DNA from: Ruminococcus sp. | Lineage (GTDB): Bacteria; Bacillota; Clostridia; Lachnospirales; Lachnospiraceae | Length of the DNA stretch: 49,531 nt | Assembly (NCBI GenBank): GCA_020024635.1 | Contig: JAHHTL010000013.1 | Coordinates: 1 to 49,531, forward strand | Reading direction: 5' to 3' | Part shown: positions 9,904 to 17,827 of the stretch, one piece after another | Layout of the letters: every line of letters begins with the position of its first letter | Numbering within the stretch: the first letter of the stretch is position 1 | Made by a program: the position numbers and the translations under genes | The notes under the pieces: model-generated | The model's database searches: none | What the model was told of the DNA's origin: nothing | What the model saw: the letters and a program-made list of their open reading frames with translations, nothing else

Positions 9904-10666
9904 TCACTTGTCCTCCCCAAATCAGTTCACAATAACGTTGTGATTTTTGCACGCAATAGACTAAATATCCAAAGGATAACACTATCATCCCTATCCAAAT
10001 AGGCATTGCGATTTTCTGATAAATAAAATCGTTTCCCGCTATTGCCGACCATACAACGATACAAACTAAATTTAAAAAAACTGCAACATACCCTATATCG
10101 TGCCATTTACTATATAGTAAACGAAAACATATACAACAAGAAACATTGAACGGAATCAGAAAATTAATAATGATTTTATATATATCAATCTGAAACGTAT
10201 TTGATACAATCACAAAAAATAAAGTCATCATAGCCAAGTCTACCAGTCCAAACAATAGAATCCTTGCGGTAAAAATCTGCCTGAGAGAATAAAATGCCGT
10301 TTTTTCAATTTCAATAGCTGAGAATCTTTGGTTTTTCCACATTTCTGGTATAATCAATACTGAAAACATTACTGCCATAATCGGAAGTGTACGCAATGCA
10401 TTCTCTATACTTTCAACATCTGACAACATCATCAACAGTGCAAACAGTACCACTCCTTGTAATACCCACCATCTTTTTTGTATAAATTTAGACTGTTCAT
10501 ATAGAAACTCAAAAAAAGACAATTTTCTTTCAGCGTAAAGTTCCTCCTCTATCTGTCCCATAACACCTTCACATTTCTTAATAACACTTTCTACTGCTGT
10601 TTCTCTAATATACTGAGTTTGTATCATTTTTTTGTAGCCCTCAATTTTATTCTCATACTGTTTCAT
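9887..10666 (-). CDS. Six-TM membrane protein, possible anti-sigma factor or permease partner
   Basis: I do not recognise a named family. The 259-residue product has a charged N-terminal part of about 60 residues, predicted cytoplasmic and helical, then roughly six TM segments (about 63-80, 88-107, 130-150, 160-180, 190-207, 219-236). It starts inside the sigma-factor stop (ATGA, 4-base overlap). A gene tied this closely to an ECF factor, with a soluble helical N-terminus before membrane helices, is often its anti-sigma factor. The many helices could equally make it a second permease subunit. Both are inference. Confidence 0.6.
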   Translation of the reverse strand: MKQYENKIEGYKKMIQTQYIRETAVESVIKKCEGVMGQIEEELYAERKLSFFEFLYEQSKFIQKRWWVLQGVVLFALLMMLSDVESIENALRTLPIMAVMFSVLIIPEMWKNQRFSAIEIEKTAFYSLRQIFTARILLFGLVDLAMMTLFFVIVSNTFQIDIYKIIINFLIPFNVSCCICFRLLYSKWHDIGYVAVFLNLVCIVVWSAIAGNDFIYQKIAMPIWIGMIVLSFGYLVYCVQKSQRYCELIWGGQVNGITI

Positions 10667-11175
10667 ACTTCCACCTCCAAAACCTTTTTTAATATTTTTT
10701 TTACCCTTGCCACACGATATTTTACCAATGATAATTTAATATTTAACAATTCTGCTATTTCTTTTTGTTTTAGTTCCTGGAAGAAAAAAAGTACCGCTAT
10801 TTCTTTTAATTCTTCTGGTAACACTCTTAGAGCTTTTTCCACATCCAAACGGATTTCTATATCTGTCATACAGTCTTCAGATGTTTCCAAAAATTGGTCA
10901 CATAACAACTCTTTCTTCTTTTTGTAGTAATTTTTTATAGTATTTCTAGCAATGCTATATAAATAACTTTTTGCTTTCTCTATTTTAGTACCTCTCATTA
11001 ATGTTTCAAAAAATTTTACAAAGGTATCCTGAACTATATCTTCTGCATAATTCCTGTCATGGATATGTAAGAAACAGTATTGATAAATAGGTGTGTAATA
11101 TTTTTTGACCAGTTGTTCGCTGGCACTCTTATCTCCGTGCTTAATTTTATGCATCAATATAGCGTCTGAAATCAT
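10663..11175 (-). CDS. ECF-family RNA polymerase sigma factor
   Basis: This 170-residue sigma factor has only regions 2 and 4. Region 2 includes YAEDIVQDTFVKFF (core binding and -10 recognition). Region 4 includes LKQKEIAELLNI and SLVKYRVARVKKILKK (helix-turn-helix for the -35). The start has a GGAAGGAGGAG ribosome site. It is the first gene of a coupled unit with the membrane protein and the ABC pair. A promoter-like element at 11209-11236 is duplicated before the upstream carboxypeptidase gene, which suggests that this factor drives both units. Envelope stress is the likely signal. Confidence 0.9.
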   Translation of the reverse strand: MISDAILMHKIKHGDKSASEQLVKKYYTPIYQYCFLHIHDRNYAEDIVQDTFVKFFETLMRGTKIEKAKSYLYSIARNTIKNYYKKKKELLCDQFLETSEDCMTDIEIRLDVEKALRVLPEELKEIAVLFFFQELKQKEIAELLNIKLSLVKYRVARVKKILKKVLEVEV

Positions 11176-11208
11176 CTTTCTCCTCCTTCCGCATCTGTGC
11201 CTATATAA

Positions 11209-11236
11209 TATGACAACTGACCTTTATAAAAAGTTA
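11209..11236 (-). promoter_or_regulatory. Putative ECF promoter of the sigma/ABC operon
   Basis: On the minus strand a -35-like TAACTT (11231-11236) and a -10-like GTCATA (11209-11214) are 16 bases apart, as in ECF promoters, whose -10 often contains GTC. A start about 26 nt before the sigma ATG fits. The surrounding 40 bases (11201-11240) match 12013-12052 at 31 of 40 positions with the same spacing. Sigma-A spacing would not fit. Confidence 0.6.
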
Positions 11237-11258
11237 GTCTCATATTTAATTTTTTCAA

Positions 11259-11984
11259 TTATTGCATAAGTTGTGCTATATATTCCTCCAGACATAGGCC
11301 ACTTCCTTGTATTTTTGTTGCATCTTCTTCCCCCACATATCTATAATGCCATGGCTCGTCATTAACTCCTGTTATTTCTGTTTTTTCAGCTGGATATCTC
11401 TTGATAAATCCATATTTATACGCATTTTCTTCAAGCCAAATATACACCGCCTCTGAAGAACATTGTGATGTATCCGCATTAATATCAACACTCAATCCCA
11501 GTTGATGTTCGCTAGTCCCTGGAACAGCAACATATTTTTTTGCCATTCGTTTTGCCTCCTTGCTCGAATAACCGTCATTCCTATATTCTTCCATTTTTTC
11601 CTCCATAATTTTTTGTTGTTCCCGCGTTGTCCTGTATCCTTCTCTTACAAAGAGTTCTAATCCTGTAGATCTTGCAGCATCCATCATTTTCTGGAGCTGT
11701 GGATAAATTCGCTTGTCTACTTTTTTCCCGTTTGACAGTTCTGTAAGTTCTATTTCATAGTTAGTCGGAATTTTATTTTCATTATTAACAAGAATCAAGT
11801 TCCATCCAAGGGAAGTATCCGCTTCTTTTACATCTAAATTAAAACTACTTCTGAATGGCATTTTCTCAGATTTAAGTACATATAAACCTATTTGTGAGAT
11901 TGTGACCATTAAAATAATCAGCAATATAATTGCTGTAATCTGTTTCAAGAAAGTTTTTTTTCTATTGTATCTTTTGTGTTGCAT
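11259..11984 (-). CDS. D-alanyl-D-alanine carboxypeptidase, VanY/M15B family
   Basis: The product of about 241 residues is a membrane-anchored zinc peptidase. One TM helix near the N-terminus (after MQHKRYNRKKTFLKQ) places the domain outside. The M15B motifs SEHQLGLSVDI and EPWHYRYVG carry the zinc ligands His, Asp and His. Family members trim the terminal D-Ala from peptidoglycan stem peptides. I chose the ATG at 11984, which has GGGGCGG upstream and sits at nearly the same distance from the ECF-like promoter as the sigma gene does. An ATG at 12005 has no ribosome site. The shared promoter element suggests it belongs to the ECF regulon. Confidence 0.85.
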   Translation of the reverse strand: MQHKRYNRKKTFLKQITAIILLIILMVTISQIGLYVLKSEKMPFRSSFNLDVKEADTSLGWNLILVNNENKIPTNYEIELTELSNGKKVDKRIYPQLQKMMDAARSTGLELFVREGYRTTREQQKIMEEKMEEYRNDGYSSKEAKRMAKKYVAVPGTSEHQLGLSVDINADTSQCSSEAVYIWLEENAYKYGFIKRYPAEKTEITGVNDEPWHYRYVGEEDATKIQGSGLCLEEYIAQLMQ

Positions 11985-12020
11985 TCTTCCGCCCCGCCCT
12001 TTCATTTGATTTCTATATAA

Positions 12021-12048
12021 TATGACAATTTAATATTTAAAAAAGTTA
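12021..12048 (-). promoter_or_regulatory. Putative ECF promoter of the vanY-like gene
   Basis: Minus-strand TAACTT (12043-12048) and GTCATA (12021-12026) are separated by 16 bases, exactly as in the element before the sigma gene. The -10 box is 37 nt from the chosen ATG at 11984, against 34 nt for the sigma gene. This is the second copy of the 40-nt conserved block. Confidence 0.6.
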
Positions 12049-12161
12049 GTTCGTTTTCAAAAATTATAGAAATTATATCCTTAGTCATAATAGTTTTATA
12101 TATAGAAGTCAATGAAATGTTGTAGCCACAATTATAACAGATTCTGGATTGTCTAAGGGAC

Positions 12162-12219
12162 GTAAAAAATCTCTCATAGACATCCGTGTTTTTTCGTACT
12201 GGATATTCTATGAGAGATT
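12162..12219 (-). terminator. Rho-independent terminator of the sugar ABC/Dha operon
   Basis: A perfect 13-bp inverted repeat (12168-12180 with 12207-12219), extended by TCC/GGA pairs inside the loop, is followed on the minus strand by a run of T residues. It lies 14 bases beyond the stop of the DhaK-DhaL gene. Confidence 0.85.
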
Positions 12220-12232
12220 CTTAGTTAAAATA

Positions 12233-13981
12233 TTAATCTATATTACCTTCCACATATTCTCGCATACCTTGAAATATCAGATATACAGAAGTCGCTCCGG
12301 CATCTTGATAACCGATTGCTCTTTCAAGAAGTGATTTTGCTCTTCCAAATTTTGCTACATATTTCTTTGTGTCTTCCACTCCTTTTCTTGCCGCCTCTTC
12401 TGCTGCTTTTAACATTTCAAGGAGACCTTGCTCATAATTTTTTTCCAAAGCTTCAACAGCTGGGTAAAGTGCATCTACCATGGTCTTATCTCCAACCTTT
12501 GCTCCTCCGCGTTCTTGGATTGCCCTAAGACTCTTGCGCTCCATTCTGGCAAGATCTTCTGCCAGAATTTCTGACTTTCCCTCCATTCCTTTAGCGCCCG
12601 CAAGATACAAACTTCCGAAAATAACCCCTGACGCTCCTCCCATTGACATTAACATTGCCTGGCCTGCTGTTTCAAAACATTGATATGCATTTTCTTCCCC
12701 CTTCATTTTAAGAAGTTTATTTTTCACTTTGTGCATACCACCTGCCATACCTATTCCGTGATCCCCATCACCAATTGCACTGTCTATTTCTGTAAGATAG
12801 GACTTCTTAGCAATAATTTTATCAGCAATATACAAGAGCATATTTCTTGTATCCTCTGCATTTAATTCTGTAAGAACCCCCTCTTTGCTCCTTGTAATTT
12901 CTGCTGGTTCTCCATCATTTTCATCCAAATCTAGTTCTTCCTCATTATCTTCTTCTGTAGTTACTTCACCTGAAAAATTTCCTTTTGCGTAATAGGGCGA
13001 GAAACATGGTGCATCATAATATGTTTTTAACTCATTATCCATCTTTAAAAATGTAATAGAGAAGCCACCCATTTCCATACAGGTACAGTATGTTTTTACT
13101 TCTGCATCATATACGTTCAATCCATCTTTTTGCATCTTCTTAAAAAGCTCAAAATAAACCAAATTAAGTTCAAGAAGTGGTGTTGAACCAAGACCATTTA
13201 CAAGAACTGCAACTTCATCTCCTTCTTTAAGTTCCATTTCTGTTTTAAGTTCACGATACATTCTATCAACCATATCACTACATGGCATCATTTTGGTACG
13301 CTCTATCCCCGGTTCTCCATGAAGTCCCATTCCAAACTCCATTTCATCATCCGCAATTTCAAATGTTGGATGTTCGTTACCTGGCAATGTTCCAGGCGAT
13401 GTTGCAAGTCCAATCGTATTTGTATTATCTCTTGCTTTTTCTGTAATACGCACTACCTCATCAAGCTCGAGTCCTGCATCACAAGCTGCACCAGCAATCT
13501 TAATCGTGTATACATCTCCGGCAATTCCTCTACGATCTGTGATCCGCTCCTTTGGTGCAGATGCAAAATCATCCCATTCACGAACATGAGCTGTGTTCAT
13601 TCCTTGTGCACGGCACATCTCTTCTGCCATATCAAAATTAAGATTATCACCTGCATAGTTCCCATAAACAAAAAGCACGCCTTTTCCCTGATCCACTTCT
13701 TTTGCTGCCATAGTGATAAGTTCAGGGTTCGGAGATGCACAAACATTTCCACAAGCTACAGCATCTGCAAGACCTGCCCCACAATATCCTATAAATAATG
13801 GTTCATGTCCACTTCCCCCACCTATCACAAGTGCCACTTTATCTTTTCGATTATTCCTGTATTTAAATGCGTTGTATTCACCTATTTTTTTATAATACTT
13901 TTTATAGGCAAGCAAATATCCTGCAAGACTCTCTTCTACTACATTGATCACATTTTTATTTAATATTTTTTTTGTACTCAT
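12233..13981 (-). CDS. Fused DhaK-DhaL dihydroxyacetone-type kinase
   Basis: The product has 582 residues; the start at 13981 has AAAGGAGG 7 nt upstream, so longer frames are rejected. The DhaK domain (about 1-335) has GGGSGHEP at 54-61 and His221 in GLHGEPG, the residue that binds the ketose covalently. An acidic linker (about 340-365) leads to a DhaL ATP-binding domain with GDGDHG at 404-409 and GGASG near 448-452. This single-chain layout is that of ATP-dependent Dha kinases rather than the PTS-dependent three-subunit type. Family members phosphorylate dihydroxyacetone, erythrulose or related keto-sugars. Its place as last gene of a ribose-type importer operon suggests it traps the imported sugar. 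Confidence 0.88.
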   Translation of the reverse strand: MSTKKILNKNVINVVEESLAGYLLAYKKYYKKIGEYNAFKYRNNRKDKVALVIGGGSGHEPLFIGYCGAGLADAVACGNVCASPNPELITMAAKEVDQGKGVLFVYGNYAGDNLNFDMAEEMCRAQGMNTAHVREWDDFASAPKERITDRRGIAGDVYTIKIAGAACDAGLELDEVVRITEKARDNTNTIGLATSPGTLPGNEHPTFEIADDEMEFGMGLHGEPGIERTKMMPCSDMVDRMYRELKTEMELKEGDEVAVLVNGLGSTPLLELNLVYFELFKKMQKDGLNVYDAEVKTYCTCMEMGGFSITFLKMDNELKTYYDAPCFSPYYAKGNFSGEVTTEEDNEEELDLDENDGEPAEITRSKEGVLTELNAEDTRNMLLYIADKIIAKKSYLTEIDSAIGDGDHGIGMAGGMHKVKNKLLKMKGEENAYQCFETAGQAMLMSMGGASGVIFGSLYLAGAKGMEGKSEILAEDLARMERKSLRAIQERGGAKVGDKTMVDALYPAVEALEKNYEQGLLEMLKAAEEAARKGVEDTKKYVAKFGRAKSLLERAIGYQDAGATSVYLIFQGMREYVEGNID

Positions 13982-14098
13982 GAGAAAACCTCCTTTGTGC
14001 ATAACTCTCATAGCAAACTTTATCAGTTGTGCATGCTTAACTGAATCTAGCCAACGTTTTACTGCAAATGAAAGATTTAATCCTATTTTCAATTATTA

Positions 14099-15106
14099 TT
14101 AATTAAGTTTTATTCTCTTTTGCCTGTCCTCTCTTACAATTGCTGAAATTGAGCTAAAAGAAATAGCAAGTACAACTACAATCCCACTGACTGCTGCCTG
14201 CCAGTATGAGTTAACACCGAAGAGAACGATAATATTTTGAATAATCGTAATCACCGCTGCCCCAATAAGAGCTCCGGCCGGATTACCCACTCCACCTGTA
14301 AGAGCGATTCCCCCTATGACAGATGCTGCTATTGAGTTCATAGGCCATGCTTCCCCAATAGCTGTTTGCGCTGAACCTAATCTGCAAACATAAAGTATAC
14401 CTGCTAAAGCTGAAATAAAACCTACAATGGAATAAATCATGACTCGAATTTTATCAACTTTAATCCCAAGGATTTTTGCTGCTTCCTTACTATTTCCTAT
14501 TGCATAAATATAACGTCCTGTTTTTGTCTTTTTCACAATAAATAAAATTACAACTAAAACAATGAGACAAATGATAAATGGTATCGGTATCGGTCCAAGC
14601 GATTTTTTCCCTAAAAACTGAATCTGCTCTGGAACACCTGTAATTGCTTTCCCTTTTGTAATCACTAAATTTATACCGCCATAAATTCCTTGCATTCCGA
14701 TGGTTGCGACCATAGAATTCAATCGAAGTCGCGTAATGATGATCCCATTTATAAACCCAAACAAAAGTCCTAAAAGTAACCCTATCGCTAAAGCCAGCCA
14801 CGGATTTATCCCTGCATGAACCATTAACATCCCTGATAAGATACCACTTAGACATGCTATTTTACCAACTGACAAATCAAGTTCTCCAACCAGCAAAAGA
14901 AGGGACTGTGCAATCCCAATCATCCCAATAAACGCCAGATCTCTTAATACAGACTGAAGATTATACACATTTAAAAAATAGGGCGACACAATACTCGCAA
15001 TTATAATCATGACAACTAATACTACCGCCATGGCTGTCATATTACTCTTTTTTATTGCATTGATCATTACATGAAAAGACTTTTTTTCTTGTTTTTCCTT
15101 ATCCAT
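14099..15106 (-). CDS. Ribose-type (CUT2) ABC transporter permease
   Basis: This 335-residue RbsC-family permease has about eight to ten hydrophobic helices. The family hallmark region is around residues 60-100 (ELDLSVGKIACLSGILSG) and the Gly-rich stretch GGIALTGGVGNPAGALIGA is near 265-285. It starts 2 bases after the stop of the ATPase gene and is followed, after 117 bases, by the DhaK-DhaL kinase. It forms the membrane channel of the importer. The substrate is inferred only from the kinase. Confidence 0.92.
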   Translation of the reverse strand: MDKEKQEKKSFHVMINAIKKSNMTAMAVVLVVMIIIASIVSPYFLNVYNLQSVLRDLAFIGMIGIAQSLLLLVGELDLSVGKIACLSGILSGMLMVHAGINPWLALAIGLLLGLLFGFINGIIITRLRLNSMVATIGMQGIYGGINLVITKGKAITGVPEQIQFLGKKSLGPIPIPFIICLIVLVVILFIVKKTKTGRYIYAIGNSKEAAKILGIKVDKIRVMIYSIVGFISALAGILYVCRLGSAQTAIGEAWPMNSIAASVIGGIALTGGVGNPAGALIGAAVITIIQNIIVLFGVNSYWQAAVSGIVVVLAISFSSISAIVREDRQKRIKLN

Positions 15107-15108
15107 AA

Positions 15109-16605
15109 CTATGCTCCTTTTTCCTTAGACTTTACACCAATCATGGCACTTAAAATTTCCTCTTGTTCTGTCTCATTATTGAATTCACCCGATATTTTTC
15201 CTTCATACATTGTAATAACTCGGTTTGAACATTTTTTTATTTCTTGCAATTCTGAAGAAATCATAATAATTCCAATTTTCTCTTCTTCTGCAAGTTTTTT
15301 CATGAGACGATATATCTCCGTTTTTGTTCCAACGTCAATCCCTTTTGTAGGCTCATCAAATATTAACAATTTGGGGTTACATGCCATTGCACGGCCGATA
15401 ATAACTTTCTGTTGATTTCCTCCTGATAAAAATTGTATTTCTTTCCTAGAATCCGGTGTTTTAACTGCATATATATCAATAACCTTCTTTGCTAATTCTT
15501 CTTCTTTTTTATTGGATAGATTGATTCCACTTTTCAACTTATCTAATACAGAAATGGATATATTTTCTTTAATTGATAACACCGGAAGAATCCCCTGTTT
15601 TTTTCGTTCTTCTGGAAGATATATAACTCCGTTATTAACAGAATAGTTCGTATCTCCTAATTTCCAGTCTTTTCCATCAATTTTTATGGAACCTGAATAT
15701 ACAGGAAGGTATCCAAATATCGCTTGCATAAGTTCACTTCTTCCTGCGCCTACTAAACCTGAAAATCCTAAAATTTCTCCTTTTCTAAGCTTAAAACTTA
15801 CATTCGAAAATTTTTCTCCGGTAATATTCTTTACTTCCATAAGTACTTCATCTGATATTTTCTTTGAAAAGAATCTTTCATTTTGATCTAGATCACGTCC
15901 CGTCATTTGTTTAATGACCCACCCCTCATCAACATCTTTAATCTCAGAATAAGCGACTTTCTTGCCATTACGAAAAACAGTGATCACATCTGCCAATGCA
16001 AAAATCTCCTCAAGCTTATGTGAAATAAATATAATGGATTTATTTTCTCTTTTTATTTTTTTTACAATATCAAACAATATTTCTGTATCACTAGTTGTTA
16101 AACTAGTTGTTGGTTCATCTAGCATCAGAACATCATACTCTTCATGTACCGTTGCACGTGCGATCTGAAGCAATTGCTGAGAAGAAACAGAAATATCTTT
16201 CACCAAGTCATTTGGCTTTACTGGAATGGAAAATTTTTTTAATATTGGTATGGCCTTTTTTTCAATTTCTTTAAAGTTAACTTGACCTTTTATACCAGAT
16301 TTTTCATAGGGTATAAATAAATTTTCCGCAACAGACATATTTGCGAATAAATCTATCTCCTGTGGTACATATGCAACTTTGTCAAATAAAGTTTTATTTT
16401 TCTCTGCATGTTTACCACCGATCAGTACTTCACCTTCTTCCGGCTCATATACACCTGTCAAACATTTTATCAATGTACTTTTTCCCGCACCATTTTCTCC
16501 TATAATCGCATGAATCTCTCCTGGCTCAAAGGCTACATCTACACTGTCCAAAGCTTTAACCCCTGGAAACATTTTTGTGATATTTTTTGCCTCTAATATT
16601 TTCAT
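15109..16605 (-). CDS. Ribose-type (CUT2) ABC importer ATPase, tandem domains
   Basis: The product is 498 residues from an ATG at 16605, chosen for AAGGAG 7 nt upstream. Two ATPase domains are fused, as in RbsA/MglA. The first has Walker A GENGAGKS at 36-43 and Walker B VLMLDEP. The second has the relaxed A-loop GLVGAGRSE, signature LSGGNQQKV and Walker B LLIFDEP. This pattern of one canonical and one relaxed domain is normal for the family. It follows a hairpin that could reduce read-through from the binding-protein gene, and is coupled to the permease. Confidence 0.92.
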   Translation of the reverse strand: MKILEAKNITKMFPGVKALDSVDVAFEPGEIHAIIGENGAGKSTLIKCLTGVYEPEEGEVLIGGKHAEKNKTLFDKVAYVPQEIDLFANMSVAENLFIPYEKSGIKGQVNFKEIEKKAIPILKKFSIPVKPNDLVKDISVSSQQLLQIARATVHEEYDVLMLDEPTTSLTTSDTEILFDIVKKIKRENKSIIFISHKLEEIFALADVITVFRNGKKVAYSEIKDVDEGWVIKQMTGRDLDQNERFFSKKISDEVLMEVKNITGEKFSNVSFKLRKGEILGFSGLVGAGRSELMQAIFGYLPVYSGSIKIDGKDWKLGDTNYSVNNGVIYLPEERKKQGILPVLSIKENISISVLDKLKSGINLSNKKEEELAKKVIDIYAVKTPDSRKEIQFLSGGNQQKVIIGRAMACNPKLLIFDEPTKGIDVGTKTEIYRLMKKLAEEEKIGIIMISSELQEIKKCSNRVITMYEGKISGEFNNETEQEEILSAMIGVKSKEKGA

Positions 16606-16618
16606 AGACATACTCCTT

Positions 16619-16679
16619 ATAAAAAAAGCAGTGGACAAGCGACTTGAATAAAATGGTTCGAGTCACAAGCCCCTGCTTC
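16619..16679 (-). terminator. Attenuating hairpin between binding-protein and ATPase genes
   Basis: The minus strand forms an imperfect stem of about 20 bp (16657-16678 with 16626-16648), followed at once by a run of seven T residues and then the ATPase ribosome site. It looks like an intrinsic terminator with partial read-through, commonly used to make more binding protein than transporter. Confidence 0.7.
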
Positions 16680-16719
16680 TGTGTATAAATGTTATTTATT
16701 TAAATTTCTTTCATTCAAT

Positions 16720-17721
16720 TTATTGTCCGCTTACACTTTCAATCCATTCATCAATATTTTCTGACGTAATGCGTCCAATCCCTATATCAACTGATGCTGG
16801 TAATGGCATTCCCAAAGACGCCTGATATGCCATAAGTACTGCATACATTCCCTGTTCCTGTGGAAGTGAGGATGAAGTTGCTGTAATCGTTCCAGTTTTT
16901 ACATAATTAAGAATCTCAATTAAGTTATCCATTGCAACAAATGTAACTTGTTTTTCCATCCCTTTTTCTTCAATAGCCGCTGCCACACCTGCGCCAGACG
17001 CATCGCAGTTGAGATATCCTGTTAAATCGGGATTCGCTGCCAGAACGGCCGCTGCCTGTGATTGTGCAGTCTCAACATTATCATTGTCAATACCTCCATC
17101 GATCACTTCGATATCCGGATATTTCGCCAGTGCATCTAAATGTGCCTGATATCTTTCAGCATGGTTTGGTGCTGTTGGCGCTCCCTGCATAACTGCAACT
17201 TTTCCTTTTGTTCCCATTTTTTCGACAAGCAGCTCAACCGCGATAACCGCCTGTTCCGAAAAGTCATTGCCTACTGATGTAAGTCCACTATTTTCAGGTG
17301 ATGGTGCATCAAAAAGAATGATCGGAATTCCTCTGCCCTGAATTTCTTCGATAATGTCTTTACTTCCATCATAATCAACCGGATCTAGTAAGATTGCTGT
17401 AGGTTCTGTTGTTGCGGCCTGCTCTAATGTCGAATTCTGAGCATCTACCTCCGCCGCTTCTGGTGCACGGTAATCAACTTTAACCTCTACACCTAGCTGT
17501 TTTGCAAGAAGATCTGCTTGTTTCTTTGCCCCTTTGTTAACTTCATCAAACCAAGCATGAACACATTTGGGAACTATGACGAAAGTCATATCTTTCGCTT
17601 CACTTGCTGTAGAAACTGTTGCGTCACTGGTTTTTTTTCCATCTGCACATCCGACTATCAATGCAGCTGCCATAGATACTGAAAGGAATAGCGCTAGAAT
17701 TCTTTTTTTCATCTTTTTCAT
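16720..17721 (-). CDS. Sugar-binding lipoprotein of the CUT2 importer
   Basis: The product has 333 residues. The signal peptide ends in a lipobox with LIVGC and Cys25 as the lipidated residue, so the protein is anchored outside the membrane. The remainder is a periplasmic-binding-protein type I fold (RbsB-like) with ILLDPVDYDG and the GYLNCDASGAG hinge region. The AGGAGG site is very near the first ATG (17721), so the ATG at 17712 may be the true start. It has its own promoter at 17760-17788 and an attenuating hairpin after it. Substrate unknown; a small keto-sugar is inferred from the downstream DhaK-DhaL gene. Confidence 0.9.
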   Translation of the reverse strand: MKKMKKRILALFLSVSMAAALIVGCADGKKTSDATVSTASEAKDMTFVIVPKCVHAWFDEVNKGAKKQADLLAKQLGVEVKVDYRAPEAAEVDAQNSTLEQAATTEPTAILLDPVDYDGSKDIIEEIQGRGIPIILFDAPSPENSGLTSVGNDFSEQAVIAVELLVEKMGTKGKVAVMQGAPTAPNHAERYQAHLDALAKYPDIEVIDGGIDNDNVETAQSQAAAVLAANPDLTGYLNCDASGAGVAAAIEEKGMEKQVTFVAMDNLIEILNYVKTGTITATSSSLPQEQGMYAVLMAYQASLGMPLPASVDIGIGRITSENIDEWIESVSGQ

Positions 17722-17759
17722 TTCCTCCTTTTTTATTTCCTGTTTGATTCATTAACCGT

Positions 17760-17788
17760 ATTATAACTTCAATCAAACACAAAACCAA
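17760..17788 (-). promoter_or_regulatory. Sigma-A-type promoter of the sugar ABC operon
   Basis: The minus strand carries TTGGTT (17783-17788) and TATAAT (17760-17765) with a 17-base spacer. It is the only good promoter between the regulatory genes and the transporter genes. The imperfect -35 would suit activation by the YesN-type regulator encoded upstream. Confidence 0.6.
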
Positions 17789-17827
17789 TGAGAGCAAATT
17801 TAGAATAAGTATGAAAATATTAAGATT

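Noticed and set aside
13319..13798. A 159-codon open frame on the plus strand, rich in Cys, His and Ile
   Set aside because: It lies opposite the DhaK domain, without start signals or a recognisable domain.
12233..14092. Longer N-terminus for the DhaK-DhaL kinase starting at 14092
   Set aside because: The extra 37 residues contain the AAAGGAGG ribosome site used by the ATG at 13981 and do not fit the family.
15109..16638. Longer N-terminus for the CUT2 ATPase starting at 16638
   Set aside because: The added residues run into the hairpin and T-run. The good ribosome site points to 16605.
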